The notes under the pieces: generated by a model
The model's input: only the letters and a program-made list of their open reading frames with translations
What the model was told of the DNA's origin: nothing
Database searches by the model: none
Part shown: positions 51,621 to 60,777 of the stretch, piece by piece
Position numbering within the stretch: the stretch's first letter is position 1
Layout of the letters: each line of letters starts with the position of its first letter
Translations under genes and position numbers: made by a program
Assembly: GCA_030750465.1 (NCBI GenBank)
Contig: JASMHZ010000003.1
Coordinates: forward strand, 1 to 62,091
DNA: 62,091 nucleotides
Reading direction: 5' to 3'
From: Candidatus Peribacteraceae bacterium
Lineage (GTDB): Bacteria > Patescibacteriota > Gracilibacteria > Peribacterales > Peribacteraceae

Positions 51621-52359
51621 TCAAGGCCTCATCTTTAGCTCCATCAACAATTAGTCTTTCTTTATTTCTAACCAAGGCCGAGGCCTTGAACAAACTTTCG
51701 AAAGTTCCTGCATCGACCCACTCATCGTTCAGGACCGTGTAACCAAGTTCGTTCTGATCTAAGTACCATCTCGTCACATCAGTAATCTCAAGTTCTCCAC
51801 GAGGTGAAGGCTTCAAGTTTTTGATAACATCGAAGCATCTGTTGTCATAAAGATAACATCCCGTTTGTGCCAAATTGCTCTTTGGCTGCAGTGGCTTTTC
51901 CTCAACAGACTTAACTAAAGTTCCATCAACTTCAACAACGCCGAATCTTTCCGGATCAGGTACTTCTTTTAGGAACACATGTCCTCCGTTTTGGAAAGAT
52001 TTGATAGAGGGGGATAGATCGTCGAAGAACACGTTATCGCCAAGAATGGCACAAACACTATCTCCAGCTGCGAATTCCTCTGCCATTCCAAGAGCTTGAG
52101 CAATACCCTTTGGATCCTCCTGAACCCTATATGTGCATCGGCATCCGTATCTGGATCCTGAGCCAAGGAATCGGGTGATTTGGTCGATATGCTCGGTTCC
52201 TGTAATCACGATAACCTGCTCTATTCCCGCTTTTTGCATGATTTCAAGCGGATATAAGATCAAAGGCCTGTGATACACCGGAAGCAGGCTTTTATTGAAG
52301 ACGTTCGTCAGGGGACGAAGACGCGATCCTGTACCGCCGCAAATAAGAACTCCTTTCAT
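51592..52359 (-). CDS. rfbA: Glucose-1-phosphate thymidylyltransferase (short form)
   Basis: 255 residues from ATG 52359. GVLICGGTGSRLRPLTNVFNKS is the nucleotide-binding signature, followed by ILGDNVFFDD (metal Asp). It makes dTDP-glucose from dTTP and glucose-1-phosphate and is divergent from rfbB, the next step. The protein is shorter than the 290-residue enterobacterial form. The final residues (STVNTSR) are encoded by repeat J3. TAATCT (52367-52372) is 7 nt upstream. Confidence 0.9.
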   Translation of the reverse strand: MKGVLICGGTGSRLRPLTNVFNKSLLPVYHRPLILYPLEIMQKAGIEQVIVITGTEHIDQITRFLGSGSRYGCRCTYRVQEDPKGIAQALGMAEEFAAGDSVCAILGDNVFFDDLSPSIKSFQNGGHVFLKEVPDPERFGVVEVDGTLVKSVEEKPLQPKSNLAQTGCYLYDNRCFDVIKNLKPSPRGELEITDVTRWYLDQNELGYTVLNDEWVDAGTFESLFKASALVRNKERLIVDGAKDEALKQSTVNTSR

Positions 52360-52419
52360 TGGGCAGAGATTATTGGCTAATTTGTCGATTGGCAACTAAA
52401 ATTAAGGAATAATAGAACC

Positions 52420-53361
52420 ATGAATCTACTAATAACAGGAGCGGCAGGATTCATTGGTTCTCACTTCGCACTTAGACATGCGGAGCTGAAGCCTGAGGAT
52501 AAGCTGGTGATTTTGGATAAGCTTACATATGCGGGGGACAGAAGTTACTTAGACTCAATCGCAGATAAGATCGAATTTGTTCACGGAGACATCGCAGATC
52601 AGCGTCTAGTAAATCAGCTTGTCGAAAATCATCAGATAGAAGTGATTGTAAACTTTGCGGCGGAGACCCATGTAGATAATTCAATCAAAGAAGCTTCGCC
52701 TTTCTTGCACACAAATGTAATTGGAACTCAAAGTCTAATCGAAGTTGTTAAGGCATATCCGGAAGTTCTGCTTCTGCACATTTCAACTGATGAAGTTTAT
52801 GGAGGACTTGCAGACGGCCAGCCTCCTTGCACAACCGAAACTGCACTTAACCCATGCAATCCATATTCAGCATCCAAAGCTGCGGGAGATTATCTGGTAC
52901 TTGCTGCTGTTCATACGTACGGAATACGCGCGCGCATCACGCGTTGCACAAATAACTACGGTCCGCATCAGGCAAGTGAAAAGTTTTTACCAGTTGTAAT
53001 CGGGAGTGCATTAAAAGACCAGCCAATTCCTGTTTATGGAGAAGGGAAGCAGAAGCGCGATTGGCTTTATGTTACGGACCACACGGATGCAGTGGAGTTA
53101 GTCTTGGGCAATGGTCAGGATGGAAATATATATCTAATTAGCGCTGATTCAGAAAGAGAAAACATAGAAACTGCAAAGAAAGTTCTGGATGAACTTGGAA
53201 AACCTCATGATCTTATTGAATTTGTAACTGACCGTCCGGGACACGACTTCCGATATGCACTTGATTCAAGCTCAATAAAAGCACTCGGGTGGAGTCCTAA
53301 AGTAAATTTCGAGGAAGGACTGAAAAAAACAATCGAGTGGTACTCAAATCGTGTATCCTAA
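52420..53361 (+). CDS. rfbB: dTDP-glucose 4,6-dehydratase
   Basis: 313 residues. TGAAGFIGSHFALRH, HISTDEVYG (Thr, Asp, Glu of the dehydratase active site) and YSASKAAGDYLV (YxxxK) are diagnostic. It converts dTDP-glucose to dTDP-4-keto-6-deoxyglucose. No rfbC or rfbD is in the window, so the final sugar may not be rhamnose or is completed elsewhere. The promoter faces that of rfbA within 60 bases. Confidence 0.92.
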   Translation: MNLLITGAAGFIGSHFALRHAELKPEDKLVILDKLTYAGDRSYLDSIADKIEFVHGDIADQRLVNQLVENHQIEVIVNFAAETHVDNSIKEASPFLHTNVIGTQSLIEVVKAYPEVLLLHISTDEVYGGLADGQPPCTTETALNPCNPYSASKAAGDYLVLAAVHTYGIRARITRCTNNYGPHQASEKFLPVVIGSALKDQPIPVYGEGKQKRDWLYVTDHTDAVELVLGNGQDGNIYLISADSERENIETAKKVLDELGKPHDLIEFVTDRPGHDFRYALDSSSIKALGWSPKVNFEEGLKKTIEWYSNRVS

Positions 53362-53366
53362 TAAAT

Positions 53367-54446
53367 ATGAAAATCGTCTTAGCAACGGGAATATATCCTC
53401 CGGATATCGGAGGGCCGGCAACATACGTTAAACAATTGGCTGAGGAGTTACGTCAGGGTGGGAATGAGGTGGTGGTGGTTACATATGATAAAAAGAACGA
53501 AAGATCGGAAGATCGAAAGATCGAAAGAGTATCGATTGGGTTACCAGTTCTGCGGTGGTTTAAGTATGCGAAGGCATTGAAGAAAGTTGGATCTGATGCC
53601 GATATTGTTTATGCATTTTCATCAATCAGTTGTGGCATTCCTGTTAAGATCGCGAGACTCAAAAAGCCAAGAAAGATTCTAAGGTTAGGCGGTGATTTCT
53701 TTTGGGAACGGTATACAGCTTTAGGGGGAGGGTTAGGGTTAGGGGGATGGTATGGGAAACGATCTAAGGTTTTCGGTTGTCGGTTGTCGGTTGTCGGATG
53801 GATTCTTAAGAATTTTGATCATGTTGTTTTTTCAACCGAGTTTCAACAGAAATTATATCAAGAGAATTTCAAGAAGCTTCCTTCTCACTCAGTAATAGAA
53901 AATGCGGTGCCCGAAGGACATACTGAAATACATGTAAAGCGCGAACCCTTCAGCTTATTGTTCATGGGACGGTTAGTAGGATTTAAAAACTTAAAGTCTC
54001 TAGTTGAAGCGGTTAAACAAATGGCGAACGTAAGGCTTACATTGGTTGGAGATGGTCCAAAGAAAAAAGAACTAATGAAACTCGCCGGTTCCGCCGGAAC
54101 CAGAATTATGTTTGTGTCTCCTGTGCACGGCGAAGAAAAGATAAAGGTATTTGCAGGGCATGATTTGATGGTTATTCCTTCAATAACAGAAATCAGCCCG
54201 AATGTTGCACTTGAGGCGCGAGCAAACGGACTTCCTGTTCTACTTACGGAAGAAACAGGACTTAGTCCTGCTCTAAGTGAAGCAATGGTACTCAGAAATC
54301 TTTCAACTCCCGAAGATATCATCAATGCAATCAAAGAAATGCAGGAGAATTATTCCGATATTGCGGATGTGACAGGCAACCTGACCCTCAAAAGAGGGTG
54401 GAAAGAGGTTGCAGAAGAACACATGAATCTTTTTAATGAGTCTTGA
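53367..54446 (+). CDS. GT4-family glycosyltransferase
   Basis: 359 residues. GIYPPDIGGPATYVKQL at the N-terminus and ITEISPNVALEARANG (EX7E) in the donor domain fit GT4. Two loops are repeat-encoded: KNERSEDRKIERV (GAAAGATC units, near 53498-53530) and CRLSVVG (GGTTGTC units, 53769-53799). It starts five bases after the rfbB stop. Confidence 0.86.
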   Translation: MKIVLATGIYPPDIGGPATYVKQLAEELRQGGNEVVVVTYDKKNERSEDRKIERVSIGLPVLRWFKYAKALKKVGSDADIVYAFSSISCGIPVKIARLKKPRKILRLGGDFFWERYTALGGGLGLGGWYGKRSKVFGCRLSVVGWILKNFDHVVFSTEFQQKLYQENFKKLPSHSVIENAVPEGHTEIHVKREPFSLLFMGRLVGFKNLKSLVEAVKQMANVRLTLVGDGPKKKELMKLAGSAGTRIMFVSPVHGEEKIKVFAGHDLMVIPSITEISPNVALEARANGLPVLLTEETGLSPALSEAMVLRNLSTPEDIINAIKEMQENYSDIADVTGNLTLKRGWKEVAEEHMNLFNES

Positions 54447-54448
54447 AG

Positions 54449-55582
54449 ATGAAATTACTAATGATCTCAGGCGACCGATCCATTCTACAGCGCAAGCAAG
54501 GAGCTTTTTGGTACACGCTTCAGGAACTTAGAAAGCATTTTGATCAGATTGATGTAATTACGCCTCAGATCATTATTCCGCGGCTAAAAGGGGAATCTAA
54601 GTCAAAAGCTGGAGAATCGGCGCTTATTGGTGGATCCGTGTTTTTCCATCCATGCCCGAATCGTTTACTTAGGCAGCCAAGATGGATAGTTAAAAAAGGC
54701 AAGGAGCTTATCAAAGCATTCGGGCACGATGTCATGACGGTTCACGAATATCCTCCCTTTTACAATGGAATCGGAGCCAAGAAGTTGGCAAAGAAAATGA
54801 ATATTCCTTATGCACTTGAGGTTCACCATATTGTGGGATATCCAAAAGCTGTAACTACGTCCGAAAGAATCGGAAAGATGACTTCCAAGTCGTATTTTCC
54901 GCGTGCAGCCAAAAGTGCGACTGCAATTAGAGTTGTGAACAAGGAGGTCGGAGGAAAGCTTCTTACATGGGGAGTGCCAAAGAGCAAGATTAATTTAGTC
55001 CCATCTTTCTATTTGGACGGAGATATTCTTACAACAGATCATGCTCCTCCCGTAATTTATGATGTTGTATTCTGCGGCCGATTGGTTCCAAATAAAGGAT
55101 TGGAAAATTTGATTCTCGCAGTCAGCAAGTTGAGTAATGTGCGCTTGGCAGTTATTGGAAGCGGACCGGAACTGCTTAATCATGAAAAACTAGTGAGCAA
55201 ACTAGGTCTGGACAATCTGGTCACTTTTCTAGGTTGGCTTCCAACACAAGAGACTGTTGTGGGGGCTTTATTAAGCTCAAGAATTTTCGTAATGCCTTCG
55301 CAAAGTGAGGGGGGACCAAGAAGTTTATTGGAAGCAATGGCGGTTGAGATGCCAGTGATTACAACTCCTGTAGGTGTTGTTCCGGAGATTATCGAGGATG
55401 GAGTAAACGGTATTATTACAAACGGAGAACCTGATGATATGGCTGAAAAAATAGAATCTTTGTTAGCGGACGAAAAGCTTAGAAAAAAGATGGGGAAGGA
55501 AGCCGGGAAAATAATGGATATTTATGAGAGAAAAAATCTTGTTAAGGCGTATGCTGATTTTCTTAAATCATTATGCGATTGA
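54449..55582 (+). CDS. GT4-family glycosyltransferase
   Basis: 377 residues. FCGRLVPNKGLENLI and QSEGGPRSLLEAMAVEMP (EX7E) mark the C-terminal donor domain; VHEYPPFYNGIGAKKLAK lies in the acceptor domain. It follows the previous GT4 without a gap and overlaps the next by ten bases, forming a three-gene glycosyltransferase run. Confidence 0.88.
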   Translation: MKLLMISGDRSILQRKQGAFWYTLQELRKHFDQIDVITPQIIIPRLKGESKSKAGESALIGGSVFFHPCPNRLLRQPRWIVKKGKELIKAFGHDVMTVHEYPPFYNGIGAKKLAKKMNIPYALEVHHIVGYPKAVTTSERIGKMTSKSYFPRAAKSATAIRVVNKEVGGKLLTWGVPKSKINLVPSFYLDGDILTTDHAPPVIYDVVFCGRLVPNKGLENLILAVSKLSNVRLAVIGSGPELLNHEKLVSKLGLDNLVTFLGWLPTQETVVGALLSSRIFVMPSQSEGGPRSLLEAMAVEMPVITTPVGVVPEIIEDGVNGIITNGEPDDMAEKIESLLADEKLRKKMGKEAGKIMDIYERKNLVKAYADFLKSLCD

Positions 55583-56580
55583 TGATAATCACACAAAAGG
55601 TCGATAGATCCGATCCCATACTCGGATTCTTTCATGGTTGGCTTCTGGAATTTGCTTTACATTGCGATCAGATACATGTGATAGGGCAAATGAAGGGAGA
55701 TTACGACTTGCCTGATAACATCAAGATCCACTCAATGGGAAAAGAGTCAGGAGCTTCAAAATTAAGTCAGATTCTAAAATTCTGGAAACTACAATGGTTA
55801 CTCAGGCATGATTATGATTGTGTTTTGGTGCACATGACTCCGGTCTGGGTAGTTCTTGGATTTTTCAATTGGTTCATACTCAGAAAGAAAGTTTACCTTT
55901 GGTACGAGGCGCGCGGAGGAGGATGGACTCTGCCGATTTCGCTTCGATTAGTTAAAAAAGTATTCTCAGCTACCGAGTACGGACTTCCGCGCTCCTCAAA
56001 AAAAAGAGTAATCACGGGTCATGGGATTGATACGGAGTTTTTCAAACCCTCAGGTGTGACCCAAAAAGGTTTAGTTTCTAGTGTTGGGAGAATTACAAAA
56101 AGAAAACACTTCGAAGTTATTCTTAAGGCTTTTTCGGAACTTCCATCTGATTACAGATTGGAAATTGCAGGAGTTACGATAAGAAAAGATGATGAAGTGG
56201 AGTTAGAAAGCTTGAAGAAGCTTATGAATGAACTAGGAATTGCTGATCGAGTTAAAATAAAACAAATGACTCATGAGGAGGTCAGGAATCTTCTGCAAAG
56301 ATCTGAGTTGATGTTGCATGCGTGCAGAGGAGGACTCGACAAAATTGTACTTGAAGCGATGTCAGTTGGATGTTTGACGATATCTTCATCCAAAGCTGCT
56401 GGCCATGTTCTTCCCACGGAAGGCTTAAGTATAGATGAAGAGATGGGGGAGAGGGCGAATGAGGTTTTAGGATTATCGAATGATGAAAGAGCGAAGTTGT
56501 CAGAGCAACTACGTCAGCAAGTTATTGAAGGCCACAGCCTCGGGAAATTGGTGGGGAGGTTGGTGGAGGAGATGAAGTAA
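55573..56580 (+). CDS. GT4-like glycosyltransferase with a degenerate EX7E motif
   Basis: 335 residues with GT-B features (SVGRITKRKHFEVILKAF; LQRSELMLHACRGG). The donor-site segment RGGLDKIVLEAMSVG retains the second Glu but has Gly in place of the first, so activity or donor may differ from its neighbours. Three palindromes follow the stop. Confidence 0.78.
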   Translation: MRLMIITQKVDRSDPILGFFHGWLLEFALHCDQIHVIGQMKGDYDLPDNIKIHSMGKESGASKLSQILKFWKLQWLLRHDYDCVLVHMTPVWVVLGFFNWFILRKKVYLWYEARGGGWTLPISLRLVKKVFSATEYGLPRSSKKRVITGHGIDTEFFKPSGVTQKGLVSSVGRITKRKHFEVILKAFSELPSDYRLEIAGVTIRKDDEVELESLKKLMNELGIADRVKIKQMTHEEVRNLLQRSELMLHACRGGLDKIVLEAMSVGCLTISSSKAAGHVLPTEGLSIDEEMGERANEVLGLSNDERAKLSEQLRQQVIEGHSLGKLVGRLVEEMK

Positions 56581-56601
56581 AACTTCAATTTGTATAGTAA
56601 G

Positions 56602-56698
56602 CTAATCAATTGATTAGTTGACTAGTAACAGTGTGTCACTAAAGGAACCATTCGCGCGAATGGTAGAATGTTGAAAGAAGGTATGTGCGCACATACCT
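56602..56698. terminator. Three perfect palindromes between convergent genes
   Basis: CTAATCAATTGATTAG (56602-56617), ACCATTCGCGCGAATGGT (56647-56664) and AGGTATGTGCGCACATACCT (56679-56698). Their place between convergent stops suggests termination, but perfect dyads without loops could also bind proteins. Confidence 0.6.
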
Positions 56699-56716
56699 AC
56701 ATAGTTGTTGACAGGA

Positions 56717-57742
56717 TTAGATTGCTTCCCTCAGCCTCCTGCTTGTCTCCTCAACCTCCTCAATCGTCTGATCCTCGCGCATATGTGGCCTTTTTTCCTC
56801 ATATAGCTTCATTAGTTCATCTCTACTTGGAAGAGCCCTGAGGGGATAAGGATTTCCTTTGATCTTTGTATAAAGCTCCTGAATAGTGCATATAGAAATC
56901 ATTCCAGAAAGAACGCCAAAGAGCATATTACTGCTCCATTTTTCATTTGGAGGTTCGGTAAAGTACGAGAGGGTCTGCTCCGGTTTCTTAAAGTAATTCA
57001 GTAGCATCACGGGGCCACTGAGGCCGGAGAAGCCTGCCCAATATTTCTTCTGTTCCCCTTCCGGAACTATGTAGCATCGATAACCTTTTTTAAGAAGTTC
57101 TTCATTGGCCTTATCAAAAGTATCGTATCTGGTTGGATTCTTGGATATGCCTGAATGTGTGTTTCCATCACATGGACCTAAGTGTAAATTCTCTTTTTCG
57201 AAAACGAGTTCACGGTTGAAAGCAATGCAGTAACTTGAACTTGGTGGAATCCTTTTCCCATCAATATCAAATTCCCACCATTTGCGGTGGCGGAAGCTGA
57301 CTGTTGCAGTACTGGGGTCAGCAAACTCCTTTTCAACAACATCAACTGCTTCACCACTGAGCAAAAACATATCATCATCGCAAATCCATCCTATCTTTCT
57401 ATTTTTAGCAATGTGCCTGAGGAATTCTTCTGACTTGGTTGCGGCATAGAAATTCAAAAACTTATGCAATCGCGCTTTGGGGAATTCTTTTGGATTTAAT
57501 TTGCCGGATGAATCAAAAATAGTTATATCAACTCGGTCACCCAGATACTTAGTTGCCAAGTGATACCACACTGTCATCATCGGTGGAAGAATGTTCATTG
57601 TGAAGAGTGCGGGCTTTCCCGACTCAGGCAAAGGCTTCCTCCTCATGTAATAAAAGGCGGTTGGTACACCGGTTCTAATAGCCTTAACGATACAAAAGCG
57701 CTTGAATGCACGGGGGAGTATGGTGACGTATCGGTAGGCCAT
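56717..57742 (-). CDS. Probable GT-A-fold glycosyltransferase with a DDD motif
   Basis: 341 residues from ATG 57742. IGWICDDDMFLLSGEAVD supplies an acidic triad like the DxD metal site of GT-A enzymes, and CIAFNRELVFEKENL follows. Not close to a family I can name. TATCAT (57749-57754) is 6 nt upstream; a longer frame reaching 57808 would be encoded by repeat H1 and is not preferred. Confidence 0.6.
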   Translation of the reverse strand: MAYRYVTILPRAFKRFCIVKAIRTGVPTAFYYMRRKPLPESGKPALFTMNILPPMMTVWYHLATKYLGDRVDITIFDSSGKLNPKEFPKARLHKFLNFYAATKSEEFLRHIAKNRKIGWICDDDMFLLSGEAVDVVEKEFADPSTATVSFRHRKWWEFDIDGKRIPPSSSYCIAFNRELVFEKENLHLGPCDGNTHSGISKNPTRYDTFDKANEELLKKGYRCYIVPEGEQKKYWAGFSGLSGPVMLLNYFKKPEQTLSYFTEPPNEKWSSNMLFGVLSGMISICTIQELYTKIKGNPYPLRALPSRDELMKLYEEKRPHMREDQTIEEVEETSRRLREAI

Positions 57743-57743
57743 G

Positions 57744-57824
57744 AGGAAATGATAGAGTGTGTAGTGAGTAGTTGGTAGTGAGTAGTTGATTTTTTTAATC
57801 CTACTCACTACACACTACACACTC
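57744..57824. repeat. Microrepeat array H1 (GTAGTGAGTAGTTG / CTACTCACTACAC)
   Basis: Left arm AGTGAGTAGTTGGTAGTGAG, right arm CTACTCACTACACACTACAC. The methyltransferase TAG stop is in a GTGTGTAGT unit. The unit resembles the 7-bp repeat within the split GT39-like gene. Confidence 0.85.
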
Positions 57825-58561
57825 GAAATATAGAACCCACTTTGTCCGTCAGTTTCAGTCCCATACTTCAATTTATCGATTGTGAATCCGTAACCTTTAA
57901 GTAACTTTTTGAAGAACTTCTTTTCATATCGCACACAATGCAGAGCTCCTTTCCAATCCTGTTTATAATTTGGAGGGTTTTCTTCCATCTCAGGCACGTT
58001 ATCTTCGGTGAATGCAGTCAGGAATACTTTTCCTGTGGTTTTAAGAAGCCTTTTGAACTCGGTTAAATAAGCTTGAATATCAGGCGTCTTCATATGTGAA
58101 AATACCGAGTACAAGTAAATCACATCAAAACTTGCGTCAGGAAACGGAAGCCCGACCGAACTGGAACCAGATGGATTATATCTCTCGTTCTTAATATCCA
58201 TATGAGTAAACTGAAAAGTTGGATGTTCCTTTTCTATGTACTTAGAGCACCACTCAATCGGAGTCTGGCTTACATCCACTCCACGGTACGCACGTATTTC
58301 TCCTATCTCGCTCAGGATACCAATTGGAAGACGGCCCGGCCCGCAACCAAGATCAAGCAAAGCCATATTTCTGCTCAGGCCGAATGAGCTTTGCAGACGC
58401 TGGGCTTCTTGCTCTCCGGAAGACAAAAATGCTTCATCATCGATAAAATTTGATCCTCCGAAGCGCAAATGCTTTGCGGGGATAGTCATTCCTCTGTGAG
58501 TAATAGCCTCTGATTTAACGAAACTTTTAAGTTTCTTAGCGGTTTTTTGGATGGCGGGCAT
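57815..58561 (-). CDS. Class I SAM-dependent methyltransferase
   Basis: 248 residues. Motif I is ALLDLGCGPGRLPIGIL, with the acidic residue in YRGVDVS and motif IV region FDVIYLYSVFSHM. It may methylate a sugar of the glycan made by the surrounding transferases. TACAAT (58571-58576) is 9 nt upstream of the ATG. Confidence 0.88.
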   Translation of the reverse strand: MPAIQKTAKKLKSFVKSEAITHRGMTIPAKHLRFGGSNFIDDEAFLSSGEQEAQRLQSSFGLSRNMALLDLGCGPGRLPIGILSEIGEIRAYRGVDVSQTPIEWCSKYIEKEHPTFQFTHMDIKNERYNPSGSSSVGLPFPDASFDVIYLYSVFSHMKTPDIQAYLTEFKRLLKTTGKVFLTAFTEDNVPEMEENPPNYKQDWKGALHCVRYEKKFFKKLLKGYGFTIDKLKYGTETDGQSGFYISSV

Positions 58562-58575
58562 TGGAGAGGCATTGT

Positions 58576-58667
58576 ACCAGATAAAGAAGCAGAAGAAGCA
58601 GAAGAAGCAGAAGATTCAGAGGATTTTCTTTTGTTTCTTCTGAATCCTCTGATTCCTCTGATTCCTT
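58576..58667. repeat. Microrepeat array B3 (GAAGCAGAA / TTCTTCTG)
   Basis: Left arm (GAAGCAGAA)x3 then GATTCAGAGGA; right arm TTTCTTCTGAATCCTCTGAT plus TCCTCTGATTCC. It lies between divergent methyltransferase and exostosin-like genes. Confidence 0.88.
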
Positions 58668-58689
58668 AAATGATGTATATTCTTGGAGG

Positions 58690-59727
58690 ATGCTCAAAGC
58701 TCATTGCGATCTTCTGCCCGGCCTTCCTCACATCCCTCTCCTGTATCCAAATCTAGGAAGACCAGAGAATGAGGGGCGAATGGGGTTTTTGAATGAGGCA
58801 TTCGATGACCTGAAAGATCCTTTTGTAGAGATTGTGCAGGATCCGACTCAGGCGGATATAATTCTATGTCCTCACAATTTTCCTCAGATAAAAATGAAGG
58901 GGACATATTTGCAAAAGCTCTCTGACTTATCTCAGGATTTGAATAAGAAAGTCATAGTCTTTTGGCATGGGGATGATACAGATGAAGTGGATATACCAAA
59001 TTCAATCATCTTTCGTACGTCGCAATACAGGCATCTTAAGTTAGACAACGAGATTATCATGCCGCCTTATACGCCTGATTTGATGAAAGGGCGGGAACTC
59101 GTAATCAGGCACAAGGCAAAAACTCCTGTCGTTGGTTTCTGCGGTTGGGCAAGATATAAGAATCACAAAAATAGGTTTGGAACTTTAGCTAAAAATTTAT
59201 TGATCGACTTCAAGCGTCTTGCACTAATAAGATCTCATCTTGCAGTTCACAAAAAGGGACTCACTTTCAGGCAAAAGGCGTGCAGAGCTCTTAAAGATAC
59301 TCCTCTTATTGAAGCAAACTTTATTTTGCGAAAAAGTTATTCCGGCAGTCCGCATACAATCAAGATTGCTCCAAAGGAGGGAAGGGAAGAGTACATACAA
59401 AATATAATCGATTCTGATTTCCCATTAGCTGTTAAGGGAGATGGTAACTATTCATACAGATTTTATGAGGCTCTTAGCTTGGGGCGTCCTCCGGTTTTCA
59501 TAGATACTGATTGTGTTTTACCTCTTGAAGACAAAATCAATTATGATGAGTTCATAATCAGAGTCAGTTACAAAGATGCTTCCAAAATCGACAGCATTGT
59601 AAGTTCATTCTACGAAAAATTGGATGAGGAAACGTTCGTTAGTATGCAAAAGAAGGCACGGGAGGCATTCGAAAACTATTTGAGTGTTGGAAGTTTCCTT
59701 AGGACTGCAACTGAGCGGTTGATTTGA
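58690..59727 (+). CDS. Exostosin-like glycosyltransferase
   Basis: 345 residues. The C-terminal segment GDGNYSYRFYEALSLGRPPV followed by FIDTDCVLPLEDKINYDEFI is typical of exostosin (GT47-like) domains. GFCGWARYKNHKNRFG lies mid-protein. TATTCT (58678-58683) is 6 nt upstream; GGAGG directly abuts the ATG and is too close to serve as a ribosome-binding site. It overlaps the convergent GT4 gene by 29 bases. Confidence 0.78.
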   Translation: MLKAHCDLLPGLPHIPLLYPNLGRPENEGRMGFLNEAFDDLKDPFVEIVQDPTQADIILCPHNFPQIKMKGTYLQKLSDLSQDLNKKVIVFWHGDDTDEVDIPNSIIFRTSQYRHLKLDNEIIMPPYTPDLMKGRELVIRHKAKTPVVGFCGWARYKNHKNRFGTLAKNLLIDFKRLALIRSHLAVHKKGLTFRQKACRALKDTPLIEANFILRKSYSGSPHTIKIAPKEGREEYIQNIIDSDFPLAVKGDGNYSYRFYEALSLGRPPVFIDTDCVLPLEDKINYDEFIIRVSYKDASKIDSIVSSFYEKLDEETFVSMQKKAREAFENYLSVGSFLRTATERLI

Positions 59728-60670
59728 TTTTCATCGCAAGATCTTCAGCATCCCCGGCATTACAAAGTATGACTCTTTCGTCATTTTCATATATTTCGAG
59801 TATTCCGGGGGTTCTGGCCGTCACCACCTTCTTCCCGCAAGCTAAATAGTCCAATACTTTGTGTGGAATAACCCGTTGAGTCTTTTCCGAAACTCCGAAA
59901 ATACCCAAACAAAGGTCAGAATTATTAATAGACCTAGGAAGTTCTTTCATTGGCGCGAAAGGTTTGAATGTCACGTTCTTTAGGCTCAGTTCTCCCGCAA
60001 GTTTTTTCATTTCCGGTTCGGTTTGTCCTCCTCCAAGTATTGTGAAGCGGAGGTTAGGATCAGATTCCAGAATTTTAGCTGCTCTTAAAATTACATCGAT
60101 TCCTTGTAGTGGGATAAAGGAGCCGTAGAAGAAGATTTCGAAGTGCGGGTGCGGGTTCGGGTTCGGGTTCGGGTTCGGTTTGAAAATATCAGTTATGGCT
60201 TCGAGGTAAACCACTCTCACTCGCTTTGGGTGGAGTTTGAATTTCTTTATGAAGTATTCGCGGTGAGTTTTTGTATCAATCAATACCTCGTCTGCCAAAT
60301 GGCAACTTACAAAATCTACAAACCAATAAAACCAGGATTTCGGACTCCATTTAGCGACAAGCTTGCGATCTGCAACCAGCGTATCGTAAACAGAAATAAA
60401 CGCATCGAATGAAAGTTTCTTTTTTGAAAATAAAGTCAGGGTCCACGCAAGCGGCATCAAGTGATGGCCGGGGAAGAGGACCAGAACTTCATCGACTTCT
60501 TTCTTAAGCTTCCTATACTGCCTGATAAGATCTGCGCATTTTCGAAAGAATCCTTTCTTGGTTGTATGACATTCAAGTATTTTGAATCCTTCTTTCTCGT
60601 ACTCACGCTTCAGCGTCCACGTGCGGGGGGACGCAGGATCATAGAAGCCGAAGAAGAGAATCGAGCTCAT
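59699..60670 (-). CDS. GT4-like glycosyltransferase
   Basis: 323 residues. FYGSFIPLQGIDVILRAAKIL starts the donor domain, and PHKVLDYLACGKKVVTART corresponds to the sugar-nucleotide site with Asp for the second Glu. A linker (KPNPNPNPNPHPHFE, about residue 170) is encoded by repeat D6. TAACAT (60679-60684) is 8 nt upstream of the ATG. Confidence 0.82.
   Translation of the reverse strand: MSSILFFGFYDPASPRTWTLKREYEKEGFKILECHTTKKGFFRKCADLIRQYRKLKKEVDEVLVLFPGHHLMPLAWTLTLFSKKKLSFDAFISVYDTLVADRKLVAKWSPKSWFYWFVDFVSCHLADEVLIDTKTHREYFIKKFKLHPKRVRVVYLEAITDIFKPNPNPNPNPHPHFEIFFYGSFIPLQGIDVILRAAKILESDPNLRFTILGGGQTEPEMKKLAGELSLKNVTFKPFAPMKELPRSINNSDLCLGIFGVSEKTQRVIPHKVLDYLACGKKVVTARTPGILEIYENDERVILCNAGDAEDLAMKIKSTAQLQS
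60144..60182. repeat. Microrepeat D6 (GGGTTC)x4, coding
   Basis: GGGTTCGGGTTCGGGTTCGG inside the GT4 gene, read on the minus strand as an Asn-Pro repeat between the two GT-B domains. Confidence 0.85.
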
Positions 60671-60689
60671 TTAGGAGTATGTTAGAGAA

Positions 60690-60732
60690 AAATTGACAAT
60701 TGATAATCTAAAATTAACAATTAATTGTTAGG
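60690..60732. repeat. Short A-family remnant A5
   Basis: AATTGACAATTGATAATC and AACAATTAATTGTT arms without the conserved core, between divergent GT4 genes. Confidence 0.6.
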
Positions 60733-60777
60733 TTTATGTTATTCAATGATTAATTAATCAGATATTCTTAGCAAGAA

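Noticed and set aside
53885..54334. 149-codon minus-strand open frame
   Set aside because: Antisense to the donor domain of a GT4 gene; its Ser/Ile-rich composition is typical of a shadow frame.
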